Assembly (NCBI GenBank): GCA_024644515.1
Contig: JAHEHN010000002.1
Span: 1-60,232, forward strand
Length of the DNA stretch: 60,232 nt
Reading direction: 5' to 3'
DNA from: Gammaproteobacteria bacterium
GTDB taxonomy: Bacteria > Pseudomonadota > Gammaproteobacteria > Pseudomonadales > Pseudohongiellaceae
Part shown: piece after piece, positions 8,981 to 17,488 of the stretch
Numbering within the stretch: the stretch's first letter is position 1
Layout of the letters: every line of letters starts with the position of its first letter
Position numbers and translations under genes: made by a program
The notes under the pieces: generated by a model
Database searches by the model: none
What the model was told of the DNA's origin: nothing
What the model saw: only the letters and a program-made list of their open reading frames with translations

Positions 8981-9201
8981 ACTTTATGGGAGTTTTATTT
9001 ACCAGGTCAGTTAATGGCCTGAAAAATATAATTACTCAAATCAAATTCCCTGTGTAAAAAGATGAACGGAACTTCATGATCACGGTTTCGAAATCTGCAC
9101 TGATTGGCGTATAAATTGTATAAGCGAAAGTGATTTGACGGGAGCATGGAGCCCTGAGGCCAGGCAATCATTCGGGACAAGTTAACCTGTCCCAAAATTC
9201 A

Positions 9202-9948
9202 TCAAACACGGTAATAAACCATTGCTGCAATCTGCTGGAACAGTCCATTCATCGCTTCAGTTTGCACCACGGTCGCATGCAGGACCTGCTGGATAACAAG
9301 CCAGGCGACGCCGAACCAGGTGTATCTGGATATCGATTTTGTATTACGCCATTCATGATAAACAATGGCTGCAGCCATAGCATCAAGGGTCAGATACATG
9401 GCCATGACGGGAAAGCTTTGCAGTCCCAGGGGAATCATGTAGAGCCGATGAATACCTGGTGGCAGGATTGGCAGCATGGCGAACAGGATCAGGCGGCGAT
9501 GAATTTCCGGCTTGCGTGTATTTCTGATCGCCAGAGTAAAGAACAGGGCGAAGCCGACTACGGCCATGATGCCCAGATAAATGCCGTTGTTGTAATTAAT
9601 GCCGGCAGGATTACCACGAGAACCCAGCAGCGTGATCAGCGCTCCCATAAAAATAACGGCAGTGGCCAGCGCAATTCCGAACATGCCCAGACTGCGGTGC
9701 AGTTTTATATTGCGTACATTGACTAGGCCCGCCTGAACCACCAACAGGATCATCCACAGGGAATAGACCATGCCATGAAGATGGACAACAGGAGGAGTAG
9801 GTGGAAATGTGCCGCTGGCCATGGGATACCAATAGGTCATACCAAAACCGGAAAATACAAAAAACGCCATCAACAGCGTCATCCAGAAAAAGAATGAAGG
9901 CCTGAAGTTAGTAGTATGCTGTGAGTCAGCTTTTAGTGCGGCTTCCAT
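9202..9948 (-). CDS. uncharacterised seven-helix membrane protein with conserved His
   Basis: 248 residues with about seven membrane helices. His residues sit near helix ends: VVHLHGMVYSLWMILL (about 55-70), KLHRSLGMFG (about 83-92), PEIHRRLILF and PPGIHRLYMIPL. The pattern H-L-H-G, L-H-R-x-x-G, I-H-R-R recalls DUF2306-like or cytochrome b561-like membrane proteins in which His may bind haem. Haem binding is inference. It is transcribed away from the rlpA-like gene across a roughly 300-base gap. Confidence 0.65.
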   Translation of the reverse strand: MEAALKADSQHTTNFRPSFFFWMTLLMAFFVFSGFGMTYWYPMASGTFPPTPPVVHLHGMVYSLWMILLVVQAGLVNVRNIKLHRSLGMFGIALATAVIFMGALITLLGSRGNPAGINYNNGIYLGIMAVVGFALFFTLAIRNTRKPEIHRRLILFAMLPILPPGIHRLYMIPLGLQSFPVMAMYLTLDAMAAAIVYHEWRNTKSISRYTWFGVAWLVIQQVLHATVVQTEAMNGLFQQIAAMVYYRV

Positions 9949-10241
9949 GATCGACTTTCCCCCAATGAATTGCAGAGAATAAGCTTTTCTAATTATTTAT
10001 CTGCTTTTAATTAGTAGCATAATGCCTCTCTTATAGGGCAGCTCGCAATAGCAACCCAATATGAATTGAAAATTAATGACGAAAAAGGTTTTCTCTTTTT
10101 CATTTGTGAAAAGGTGAATTGCGTCACATTTTAGTGTGCCAGATGAAAACCATTCAGGTGTAATTCAGAATCTAACCTCTAAGGTCTCGAAAAAGCGATA
10201 AAAAAAGAAAAATAGAGAAAGAGAGAAAGAGGAGAGTCATC
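9949..10241. other. intergenic region between divergent genes
   Basis: About 290 bases separate the membrane-protein gene (minus) from the rlpA-like gene (plus). I see no ORF or RNA gene. The left part is AT-rich and probably holds the promoters. The right end (10180-10236) is a purine-rich run of GAAA and GAGA blocks ending in GGAGAG, which can act as ribosome-binding site for the GTG at 10242. No clear hairpin terminator was seen. Confidence 0.4.
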
Positions 10242-10659
10242 GTGAAACAGCTTGTTGCTGTTATGTCTGTGTAATTTCGTTCTGGCGGGATGTGCCAATA
10301 TGCAACTAACTCTGAGTTACCCTGGTGTCGCTTCGACCACTTTCAGGGTGCCTGTGTCCTTGCCGGAGAATTACAGTGAAGCGGGTATTGCGTCCTATTA
10401 TGCGCACAAGTATCAGGGCAGGCTGACGGCCAATGGCGAGCGTTTTGATATGTATGCCATCACCGCTGCACACAAGACGCTGCCCTTTGATACCAGGGTG
10501 AGAGTGTTTAATGTCAACAACGGGCGCAGCGTGGTGGTACGTATTAATGATCGCGGCCCCTTTATTGAGGGCCGCATCATTGATTTATCCTATTCCGCCT
10601 TTGCCCACATAGCCGATCATGAGCAGGGGTTGGCGGATGTGGTGCTGGAAATACTCTGA
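10242..10659 (+). pseudogene. RlpA-like septal lipoprotein gene with a frame disturbance at its 5' end
   Basis: From 10252 an open frame encodes a double-psi beta-barrel RlpA domain, with [20 protein letters not shown] (about residues 42-61), [14 protein letters not shown] and [20 protein letters not shown] lipobox LAGC precedes it. No SPOR domain is present. The only start with a good Shine-Dalgarno (GGAGAG, 5 bases ahead) is the GTG at 10242, but that frame stops after ten codons at 10272. The RlpA frame can begin only at TTG 10252, which would give a lipoprotein signal with no basic residue. Removing one base near 10251 would restore a normal Val-Lys-Gln signal. Either a frameshift (real or sequencing error) or a weak TTG start; RlpA domains bind or cleave peptidoglycan glycan strands. 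Confidence 0.7.
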
Positions 10660-10678
10660 GGTTCTGTGAACAGGCGTA

Positions 10679-12358
10679 TTATTTCTCGTCTGTCACACAA
10701 CCTTCACTGGCACTTTTTACCAGGGTAGCGTACTTGTAAAGCACACCGCGTTTGGCAGGCAAGGGCGGTTGCTGCCAGTTGGCACGGCGCGCTTCAATTT
10801 CCTTATCGCTGATATCAGCCACCAGTGAATTGGTTTCCGCATCGATGGTAATGACATCGCCGTCCTGCAGCAGACCGATGAGTCCACCCACCTGGGCTTC
10901 CGGGGTAATATGACCCACTACGAAACCGTGGGTACCGCCAGAGAAACGACCGTCGGTAATCAGTGCCACGGATTTGCCCAGACCCTGGCCCATGATGGCG
11001 CTGGTGGGTTTCAGCATTTCCGGCATGCCCGGTCCGCCTTTGGGCCCACTGTAACGAATCACGACCACGTCACCGGCAACAATTTTTTGCTCGTGAATGG
11101 CCTGGTTGGCTTCGGCTTCACTGTCGTAGACCTTGGCAGGGCCACTGAACCTGAGTCCTTCCTTGCCGGTAATTTTGGCAACGGCGCCCTGTTCGGCGAG
11201 GTTGCCGTAGAGAATCCGAATATGACCACTTTCCTTTAGCGGCTTATCCAGTGGATAGATCACCTGCTGGCCATCGCTCAGATCAGGTACTCCGGCCAGA
11301 TTTTCAGCAACAGTTTTTCCAGTGACAGTCATACAGTCACCATGCAGCATGCCGGCGGCCAGTAACATTTTCATTACTGCTGGTACGCCACCCACATTAC
11401 ACAGGTCTTCCATCACAAACTGGCCGCTGGGTTTCAGGTCGGCAAGGTAGGGCGTCTTGTCAGCAATACGCTGGAAGTCATCAATGGTCAGATCCACATT
11501 GGCGGCTTTCGCCATGGCGATCAGATGAATAACGGCATTAGTGGAACCCCCGAGCACAGTGATAACAGTGATGGCATTTTCAAAGGCTTTCTTGTTCAGA
11601 ATATCGGAGGGCTTGATGTCCTGCTCCAGCAGGTGACGCAGGGCCGGGCCGACACGCAGGCAGTCATCTTCCTTGTCACCTGACACAGCAGGATAACTGG
11701 AGTTGAATGGCAGTGCCATGCCGAGGGCTTCACAGGCTGAGGCCATGGTGTTGGCAGTATACATGCCACCACAGGCGCCAGCACCGGGGCAGGCATTTTC
11801 AATGACGCCCTGGAACTCCGTCGCTTCAATTCGGCCGGCGCTTAATTCACCGTAGGCTTCGAAAGCAGAAACGATGTCGAGTTTTTTATCCTTGTAACAG
11901 CCGGGTTTGATGGTACCCCCATAAACCAGAATGGCAGGGCGGTCGAGTCTGGACAGGGCCATCATGGCGCCGGGCATATTTTTATCGCAGCCGACAATCG
12001 TCACTACGCCGTCATACCACTGGGCGCTCACAACATTCTCGATGCTATCGGCAATAATGTCGCGGCTGGGCAGGCTGTTGCGCATACCGTCAGTGCCCAT
12101 GCTTATGCCGTCACTCACCCCGATGGTGTGGAAAATCAGCCCGATCAGATCTTCCTCCTGTACACCCTGTTTCACCACCTTCGCCAGATCGTTCAGGTGC
12201 ATGTTGCAGGGGTTGCCTTCCCAGCCAGTGCTGGCAATACCAATCTGGGCCTTGTGTAGATCTTCCCGTGTCAGACCGATAGCGTGGAGCATGGCCTGGG
12301 CGGCTGGCAGGCTGGGGTCCTGGGTGATAGTGCGGCTGTATTTGTTTAGTGCTTTCAT
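10679..12358 (-). CDS. ilvD: dihydroxy-acid dehydratase
   Basis: 559 residues, full length for the short IlvD type. It dehydrates 2,3-dihydroxy-isovalerate and -methylvalerate in valine and isoleucine synthesis, using an Fe-S cluster. Likely cluster Cys are C51 ([10 protein letters not shown]), about C125 ([13 protein letters not shown]) and about C197 ([13 protein letters not shown]). The C-terminal domain carries [20 protein letters not shown] and [15 protein letters not shown]. It converges on the rlpA-like gene with 19 bases between and lies downstream of argA on the same strand, 51 bases apart. Confidence 0.96.
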   Translation of the reverse strand: MKALNKYSRTITQDPSLPAAQAMLHAIGLTREDLHKAQIGIASTGWEGNPCNMHLNDLAKVVKQGVQEEDLIGLIFHTIGVSDGISMGTDGMRNSLPSRDIIADSIENVVSAQWYDGVVTIVGCDKNMPGAMMALSRLDRPAILVYGGTIKPGCYKDKKLDIVSAFEAYGELSAGRIEATEFQGVIENACPGAGACGGMYTANTMASACEALGMALPFNSSYPAVSGDKEDDCLRVGPALRHLLEQDIKPSDILNKKAFENAITVITVLGGSTNAVIHLIAMAKAANVDLTIDDFQRIADKTPYLADLKPSGQFVMEDLCNVGGVPAVMKMLLAAGMLHGDCMTVTGKTVAENLAGVPDLSDGQQVIYPLDKPLKESGHIRILYGNLAEQGAVAKITGKEGLRFSGPAKVYDSEAEANQAIHEQKIVAGDVVVIRYSGPKGGPGMPEMLKPTSAIMGQGLGKSVALITDGRFSGGTHGFVVGHITPEAQVGGLIGLLQDGDVITIDAETNSLVADISDKEIEARRANWQQPPLPAKRGVLYKYATLVKSASEGCVTDEK

Positions 12359-12409
12359 AAAGTTACTCGGATATAGGTTTTATAATTCAGTGTAAGTAAT
12401 CGGGTTTAA

Positions 12410-13753
12410 TTACAGCGATTTTACAAAAATTTTGGAATTTCGCTGATAGTTGTACAGGGATTTTTTCGTCTCCGGCAAACTGTCGAGATTGCTTTGTACA
12501 AATCCTCTTTCCATAAACCAGTGGGGGGTTTTTGTCGTCAATACGAACAGAGAGTTGATACCGGCCTTTCTGGCATTTTTTTCAATCTGCTCGAGAATTG
12601 ATTGTCCCATATTCTTTTTTCGGTAATCAGGATGAGTGGCAACGCAGGCCAGCTCCCCGGAATTCCCTTCCTGGGGATAAAGAGCGCCGCAGGCTATGAT
12701 CATCCCTTCACGTTCAATAACCGTAAACTGATTGATTTCACTTTCCAGCAGCTCTCTTGAGCGCGGCAAGAGCACGCCTTCTTTTTCCAGCGGCTGGATC
12801 AGCTCAAGAATGCTGTCCACATCATTACTGTTTGCAGGTCGAATTTGCTCGTAATTTTCCTGGGTGATTAAGGTCCCGGCACCGTCACGGGTAAATAATT
12901 CGGTCAACAGGGCGCCATCTTCCACATAGGAAATTACCTGTGAGCGTTTTACACCGCCTTTACAGGCCTTGGTGCCAAGCTCCAGATTACGCAATTGTCT
13001 ATCCAGGCCGTTGCTATTAATTTTTTCTTCGATCAGCAACTGGGCTTCTTCGGCATTAAGTTGGCTGATGGCGGCGCCGGCATCATCCAGAATTCCCGCC
13101 TCACTGGAATAGATCAACAGCTTATCGGCTTCCAGACCAATGGCGGTACTTGAGGCCACTTCTTCTACGGTGAGATTAAAGACTTCTCCACTGGGGGAAT
13201 AGCCAAGGGTAGACAGCAGCACCATATTATTTGCTACCAGCTGTTTCTTGATGGCTTCGCTGTCGACTTTTCGTACTTCGCCGGTATGGCAGTAATCGAT
13301 GCCTTCATGTACGCCATAAGGTTTGGCGATGACGAAATTACCGCTGACCAGATTAATTGATGCGCCCTGCATGGGGGAGTTTGCCATGCTCATGGAAAAC
13401 ACCGCCTCCAGGTCGTAACGTAATTTTGCAACAACCTGTTTAATTTGCTCAAGACTGGCCGCATCAGTAACACGCAGTTTGTGGTGCAGATCGCCCTGCA
13501 CATCATCATGTTTTTCGTCTCTTAATCCCGCGGCTTTCAGCGCTGCATCAATCTGTGGCCTGGCACCATGGACCAGTACCAGCTTAACCCCCAGGCTGTT
13601 GAGCAGGTTGATGTCGTGAGCGATATTGCTGAAATTCTCATGGGCCAGCGCTTCTCCAGGCAACATGATGACGAACACCTTACCTCGATAAGCGTTTATA
13701 TAGGATGAAGACTGTCGAAACCACTTCACATATTGCGTGTTATCAGTAGCCAT
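12410..13753 (-). CDS. argA: amino-acid N-acetyltransferase (N-acetylglutamate synthase)
   Basis: 447 residues with the two-domain ArgA layout: an N-terminal amino-acid-kinase-like regulatory domain (about 1-290) and a C-terminal GNAT domain (about 300-440). The kinase-fold part includes GKVFVIMLPGEAL and KLVLVHGARPQID. The GNAT core is CVATHPDYRKKNMGQSILEQ, with the acetyl-CoA-binding R/K-x-x-x-G pattern, then HWFMERGF. It makes N-acetylglutamate, the first committed step of arginine synthesis, and in this family arginine inhibits through the kinase-like domain. argE lies upstream on the same strand. Confidence 0.96.
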   Translation of the reverse strand: MATDNTQYVKWFRQSSSYINAYRGKVFVIMLPGEALAHENFSNIAHDINLLNSLGVKLVLVHGARPQIDAALKAAGLRDEKHDDVQGDLHHKLRVTDAASLEQIKQVVAKLRYDLEAVFSMSMANSPMQGASINLVSGNFVIAKPYGVHEGIDYCHTGEVRKVDSEAIKKQLVANNMVLLSTLGYSPSGEVFNLTVEEVASSTAIGLEADKLLIYSSEAGILDDAGAAISQLNAEEAQLLIEEKINSNGLDRQLRNLELGTKACKGGVKRSQVISYVEDGALLTELFTRDGAGTLITQENYEQIRPANSNDVDSILELIQPLEKEGVLLPRSRELLESEINQFTVIEREGMIIACGALYPQEGNSGELACVATHPDYRKKNMGQSILEQIEKNARKAGINSLFVLTTKTPHWFMERGFVQSNLDSLPETKKSLYNYQRNSKIFVKSL

Positions 13754-13840
13754 GAGCTTTTTTATATTTCGGGTCCAGCGGTCAAAAAAGGGCAGGTATT
13801 GTAACGCAAACGCCTGAAAAATCGAAAGATTTTACAGCAG

Positions 13841-13868
13841 TCTCAAGTCTCAAGTTTCAAGTCTCAAG
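13841..13868. repeat. heptamer tandem repeat (TCTCAAG)4
   Basis: Four 7-base units in a row: TCTCAAG, TCTCAAG, TTTCAAG, TCTCAAG. The array sits between argE and argA. About 100 bases further on, at 13970-13983, two units in the opposite orientation (CTTGCGA twice) stand just before the argE stop. It is one of at least five related arrays in the window, all intergenic. Confidence 0.85.
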
Positions 13869-13910
13869 GATTAAGCAGAACTCGCAGGTATATAAAGGCA
13901 AAGTGGCAGC

Positions 13911-13936
13911 CTTGCAGGTCGGAAAAGGCCTGCAAG
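13911..13936. other. hairpin inside the argE-argA intergenic repeat element
   Basis: CTTGCAGG (13911-13918) and CCTGCAAG (13929-13936) are perfect 8-base complements around a 10-base loop. No T-run follows on either strand, so it does not look like a standard intrinsic terminator. It sits between the two oppositely oriented heptamer arrays and may be the core of the element. Confidence 0.5.
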
Positions 13937-13969
13937 ACCGTCATCCGACATGGCGATCTGCGGGCGCCT

Positions 13970-13983
13970 CTTGCGACTTGCGA
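13970..13983. repeat. heptamer tandem repeat (CTTGCGA)2
   Basis: Two perfect 7-base units, CTTGCGA CTTGCGA, 14 bases beyond the argE stop codon. The orientation is opposite to the TCTCAAG array at 13841-13868, so the two enclose a roughly 100-base segment with a hairpin. Confidence 0.7.
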
Positions 13984-13997
13984 CTGACTCTATTTAA

Positions 13998-15137
13998 CTA
14001 TAAACAGTATTGCTTGATCAGGCTCTGCAGGATAGCAATGCAGGGTTTCACTTGATCAAGGCTCATGTATTCGTTGGGCTGGTGGGCCTGGTCGATACTG
14101 CCGGGTCCCAAGATGATGGTGTCCATGCCCAGTTGTTGCAGAAACGGGCCTTCGGTGCCAAAGGCGACGCTTTCCGGGGCATGTCCGGTGAGCGCTTCTA
14201 TTTGTCGGCCCAGCTCGCTGTCTGCATTGGCAAACGGGTCCACACCGGGGATCAGACGGGTCAGACTGATTTCGGTCTGATGTTTAAGGGCAATGGGCAC
14301 AATCATTTCTTCAATGCTGTTGCGAATCGCATCGCCCTCCATTCCCGGCAGCAGACGCACGTCAAATTCCAGATCACAGTGTCCGCAGATACGATTGGGG
14401 TTATCGCCGCCATGAATGACCCCGAGGTTAATGGTGGGCACATCGATCATGAAATGCGGATTGTGAAATTTTGTCTGCAGCTGCTGGCGAAACGCCAGCA
14501 GGGCGGTAATCACTTCATGCATGGCTTCCAGGGCATTGCGTCCCAGTGCGGGGTTCGAGGAATGGCCGCTTTGACCCTGCACATGAATACCTTCCATCAT
14601 GATGCCCTTGTGCATATTAATGGGCCTGAGACTGGTGGGTTCACCAATGACGGCAGCGCGGGCTTTGGGTCTGCCCTGTGCTGCCAGAGTACGCGCACCG
14701 GCCATGGAGCTTTCTTCATCGGCAGTAGCCAGAATGATGAGCGGTTGTTTCAGGTCTGCGGCAAGAAAATCCTGCACCGCCTCATGCACCACGGCAAAAA
14801 ATCCCTTCATATCAGTGGCACCTAGACCAAAAAGCTTGTTATCCTTTTCCGTCATTGCCAGTGGATTGGTATTCCACAGCGCTTCATCAAAAGGCACGGT
14901 ATCGGTATGTCCGGACAGCACCAGACCACCGGGGCCGCTCCCAAGCGTGGCGATAAGATTGGCTTTATTATGGCTTCCCGGCACCGGCAATACTTCACAG
15001 GAGAACCCCAGCCCCTCAAATGTTTGCGCTAGTAAATTAATAACGCCCATATTGCTCTGGTCAATAGCAGGGTTGGTAGAGCTAACAGAGTGCTCGCTCA
15101 ATAAACTATTAAACAACTCAAAAAACTTTAAATTCAT
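13998..15137 (-). CDS. argE: acetylornithine deacetylase
   Basis: 379-residue M20-family zinc hydrolase that removes the acetyl group from N-acetylornithine to give ornithine. Metal-binding motifs are in order: LVLSGHTDTVPFDE (His and Asp, about 72-85), the bridging-Asp region GATDMKGFFAVV (about 111-122), DEESSMAGARTL with the catalytic Glu, and a GEPTSLRP segment. The dimerisation domain follows. The C-terminus has the metal-binding His in GPGSIDQAHQPNEYM. It is flanked by heptamer repeats on both sides. With argA and argH it represents the arginine pathway in this window. Confidence 0.95.
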   Translation of the reverse strand: MNLKFFELFNSLLSEHSVSSTNPAIDQSNMGVINLLAQTFEGLGFSCEVLPVPGSHNKANLIATLGSGPGGLVLSGHTDTVPFDEALWNTNPLAMTEKDNKLFGLGATDMKGFFAVVHEAVQDFLAADLKQPLIILATADEESSMAGARTLAAQGRPKARAAVIGEPTSLRPINMHKGIMMEGIHVQGQSGHSSNPALGRNALEAMHEVITALLAFRQQLQTKFHNPHFMIDVPTINLGVIHGGDNPNRICGHCDLEFDVRLLPGMEGDAIRNSIEEMIVPIALKHQTEISLTRLIPGVDPFANADSELGRQIEALTGHAPESVAFGTEGPFLQQLGMDTIILGPGSIDQAHQPNEYMSLDQVKPCIAILQSLIKQYCL

Positions 15138-15167
15138 TTAGCTATCGTCCCTGTGTTCGATAAACTT

Positions 15168-15202
15168 TTTGTAACTTGTAACTTGTAACTTGTAACTTGT
15201 AA
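15168..15202. repeat. heptamer tandem repeat (CTTGTAA)4
   Basis: Four perfect CTTGTAA units at 15175-15202, preceded by a degenerate unit (TTTGTAA, 15168-15174). The array ends 6 bases beyond the phhB stop, between phhB and argE. It shares the CTTG core with the other arrays, but the last three bases of the unit differ, so each array is internally uniform yet locally distinct. Confidence 0.9.
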
Positions 15203-15208
15203 TTAAGT

Positions 15209-15568
15209 CTAAGGCGCGGAGACCAACATTGCCGCACGATCACAGCGCGCCGCCATCACAAAGTCATTTCTGTGCAGTCCGTGCAGCGTGTGGGTCCACC
15301 AGGAAATGGTAACTTTTCCCCATTCAATAACGATGACGGGGTGATGATTTACCTGCTCTGCCATCTCGCCGAATTTTTTTCCCAGGGCCAACAAGGTCAG
15401 GTAATCGTTAAAACGATACTCGCGCCTCAGTTTTTGTATGCCATCTTCTTCTACTACAGTCCAGTCGGGCAGAGCAGACAACAAGGTCTCAGCTTCTTCC
15501 CTGCTTGCAGCCACCAGATCTTTTCTTCCTGCAATTACTTCTTCATCAGCCAGAAGTGCCATATCCAA
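15209..15568 (-). CDS. phhB: 4a-hydroxytetrahydrobiopterin (pterin-4a-carbinolamine) dehydratase
   Basis: 119 residues, the family length. The active-site signature is complete: the His pair in EQVNHHPVIVIEWGKVTISW (about 71-90), then TH in WWTHTLHGLHRNDFVMAARCD. The enzyme regenerates pterin cofactor after aromatic amino-acid hydroxylation; in pseudomonads it partners PhhA, which is not in this window. The PaaI thioesterase gene ends 21 bases upstream on the same strand. Confidence 0.92.
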   Translation of the reverse strand: MDMALLADEEVIAGRKDLVAASREEAETLLSALPDWTVVEEDGIQKLRREYRFNDYLTLLALGKKFGEMAEQVNHHPVIVIEWGKVTISWWTHTLHGLHRNDFVMAARCDRAAMLVSAP

Positions 15569-15589
15569 TTTATTCCTTAAAAAATAGTT

Positions 15590-16021
15590 TTAATCAATTG
15601 CTTCTTTTTTCAGAACCGCAGTGGTCAGACGCGAAATACACACCAGTTTTCCCTCACTATCAATAATTTTTATTTCCCACACATGGGTCTTGCGACCAAT
15701 GTGCAGAGGACTGGCAATTCCGGTAACCAGAGGCGGCATACCTGGTCGTAAGTGGTTGGCGTTGATATCAAGACCGACAATAAAATGTTCATCATCACAA
15801 CAAAAATTCGATGCAGCGCTGCCCAGTGTTTCTGCGAGCACCACTGATGCTCCGCCATGAATAATTCCCATATGTTGCTGTGTCCGTGCATCAACCGGCA
15901 AGTTGCCCTTCAAATAGTCATCCCCGATGTCGGTCACTTCCATCCCGATGTGTTCACATAGCGTGCCTTTCATCAGGTCGTTGATGATTTCCAGAGATAT
16001 TTGTTTTTTCCAGATTGCCAA
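15590..16021 (-). CDS. PaaI-family hotdog thioesterase
   Basis: About 143 residues from a TTG start at 16021. The frame stays open upstream to 16141, but that extension overlaps the neighbouring ElyC gene. Family proteins begin close to IWKKQISLEIIN, so I chose the TTG, which has a weak GAG six bases before it; a GTG at 16045 is the alternative. The hotdog core is clear: GIIHGGASVVLAETLGSAAS (H-G-G plus the downstream Glu that serves catalysis), then VGLDINANHLRP. Such enzymes hydrolyse acyl-CoA thioesters such as 1,4-dihydroxy-2-naphthoyl-CoA or phenylacetyl-CoA derivatives; the substrate here is unknown. Confidence 0.8.
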   Translation of the reverse strand: MAIWKKQISLEIINDLMKGTLCEHIGMEVTDIGDDYLKGNLPVDARTQQHMGIIHGGASVVLAETLGSAASNFCCDDEHFIVGLDINANHLRPGMPPLVTGIASPLHIGRKTHVWEIKIIDSEGKLVCISRLTTAVLKKEAID

Positions 16022-16064
16022 AATGTTCTCGCTTTTTTCTGTCACTAAAGAAAGGGAAATAGTG

Positions 16065-16871
16065 TTAACAGGCCTCGGGAAAGAAAGCCGATGTCTTGCC
16101 GGTAATATAATAGACCAGCAGTCCAACCCATTCTCTTGCATAGGAATTCAGATCATCGAGACTATCAACCGGATCAAAAGACAGCTGCCATGAGCGCCCG
16201 GGTGTCGTTTCGTGATCCACCGGGTAGGGAATGACCGGCCAGTTCTGCTGACAGAATACACCAACAGCTCTCGGCATGTGAGTTGCCGATGTCACTAAAA
16301 GCCAGTTTTCACCTGGCTGAGGATTCATCAATGCCTTGCTGTTAATGGCGTTTTCGTAGGTATTGCGGGAATCTCTTTCTATTTCCAACCGGCTTTTTCT
16401 AATACCCATGCTTTCCAGAAAATACAGCGCAACATCGGCTTCTTTATATTCCTGATCCAGCAGCGTGTCGGCGCCGCCGGTAAAAATAAGTTTTGCCCGC
16501 GGATAACGCTTGGCCATTTCAATAAAGCCAAAATAGCGATCCGCAGCAGCACCAAACTCAGGCTGGTCCCAGATATAGGAGGTTAGCGGATCAATGGCAC
16601 CGCCAAGCAGAATGATGCCATCTACAGTGCGGGGCAGTTCAGGATTGGCGGGAAAGCGTTTTTCCAGCGGTGTTGCCAGCCAGCCACCAATAGGTAGGAG
16701 TGTGATCAGGACAAGTATCACAGCGGATGCACCCAGCAACAGCCTTGCAACTTTTGTCTGGTGTAAAAAAAGCAGGGCGGTTCCTGCCAGCGCCATCAGC
16801 AATATTAATGTGCCTGGGGATAACAGTGCCCAGAGTATTTTGGAGAAGAAAAAAAACAGGCTATTTGCCAT
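16065..16871 (-). CDS. ElyC/SanA/YdcF (DUF218) envelope protein
   Basis: 268 residues with two N-terminal membrane helices (about 8-30 and 35-62) and a periplasmic DUF218 domain. Family motifs are DGIILLGGAI (about 88-97), KLIFTGGADTLL, the polar SRNTYENAINSK (about 168-179) and WLLVTSATHMPRAVGVF. The closing AREWVGLLVYYITGKT is typical of ElyC-type proteins. In E. coli ElyC affects peptidoglycan synthesis and use of the undecaprenyl lipid carrier. The exact role here is inferred from the family. Confidence 0.85.
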   Translation of the reverse strand: MANSLFFFFSKILWALLSPGTLILLMALAGTALLFLHQTKVARLLLGASAVILVLITLLPIGGWLATPLEKRFPANPELPRTVDGIILLGGAIDPLTSYIWDQPEFGAAADRYFGFIEMAKRYPRAKLIFTGGADTLLDQEYKEADVALYFLESMGIRKSRLEIERDSRNTYENAINSKALMNPQPGENWLLVTSATHMPRAVGVFCQQNWPVIPYPVDHETTPGRSWQLSFDPVDSLDDLNSYAREWVGLLVYYITGKTSAFFPEAC

Positions 16872-17005
16872 GAACTGATATTATCCGGTCTGCTATATGG
16901 TAGAAATAAGACTAGTGAAAAATGAACCCGGCAAACATACCGGAGTGGTTGGCAGGGATTATCAGCTAAGGAAGGGATTATCTCAAACGGATACGTTTAA
17001 GAGAC

Positions 17006-17377
17006 TTAATGCCTGGCGATTAATGCTTTGACTTCGTCCATGGTTTTGCCGGTTTGTTCCGCACACAGATCGAGAAAATCCATGCCATAAGTGGCGGTGA
17101 GTATTTTTATATTGGCAATCGTGGTTCCCAGTTCCAGCAAGCGCAGTATGTCCAGATCGGTAATGGCATGAATCTGATCCAGGACCAGTCCGTACTCACG
17201 GCAGTAACCCTCGGGAAATGCGCGAAATCGGCGCTGGTTTTCTTTTTTGACCAGTGAGCTGCAAAGTTGATTAAGCATATCTCTCCCCTGTGCCAGACGA
17301 TTGAATGAAGACTCCGGCTCGGGGGATCGGTCTTCGGAAATTTTCCGAGCAAGTGAAAAAGAGATGACATTGTTCAT
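17006..17377 (-). CDS. stand-alone LigA-like helical protein, probably Anr-regulated
   Basis: 123 residues from the ATG at 17377; an upstream in-frame extension to 17419 looks unlikely. After a low-complexity N-terminus, residues about 50-120 resemble the small alpha subunit (LigA) of extradiol LigAB dioxygenases: FRAFPEGYCREYGL, then AITDLDILRLLELGTTIANI, then YGMDFLDLCAEQTG. No catalytic LigB partner is in the window. A FNR-type box (17433-17446) sits about 60 bases upstream of the start, spaced as for an activated promoter, and the fnr gene is the next gene upstream. A role under low oxygen is inference. Confidence 0.6.
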   Translation of the reverse strand: MNNVISFSLARKISEDRSPEPESSFNRLAQGRDMLNQLCSSLVKKENQRRFRAFPEGYCREYGLVLDQIHAITDLDILRLLELGTTIANIKILTATYGMDFLDLCAEQTGKTMDEVKALIARH

Positions 17378-17432
17378 GGCAGCTATTGTTAATCGAAACA
17401 ATAGGCAACAACAAATCAATTATTTTGGATGC

Positions 17433-17446
17433 TTGATGTATGTCAA
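17433..17446 (-). promoter_or_regulatory. FNR/ANR-binding site
   Basis: TTGATGTATGTCAA matches the consensus TTGAT-N4-ATCAA at 9 of 10 defined positions. Its centre lies about 63 bases before the ATG of the LigA-like gene. A transcription start about 41 bases downstream of the centre would leave a 20-base leader, the class II activator layout. The Fnr/Anr gene itself is immediately upstream and carries the matching recognition helix. Confidence 0.7.
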
Positions 17447-17488
17447 GACAAGCAGGTCATCAGTGACCCCCTGACAATTAAACAGCAA

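Noticed and set aside
9007-9195. 62-codon minus-strand frame between two genes
   Set aside because: No family resemblance, composition unlike a protein and no clear ribosome-binding site; treated as non-coding.
13841-13983. CRISPR array at the regularly spaced repeats
   Set aside because: Units are 7 bases and directly tandem, with no spacers; no cas genes are nearby.
15590-16141. Longer 183-residue version of the PaaI thioesterase
   Set aside because: The extra N-terminus overlaps the end of the ElyC gene and does not resemble the family; the TTG at 16021 fits better.
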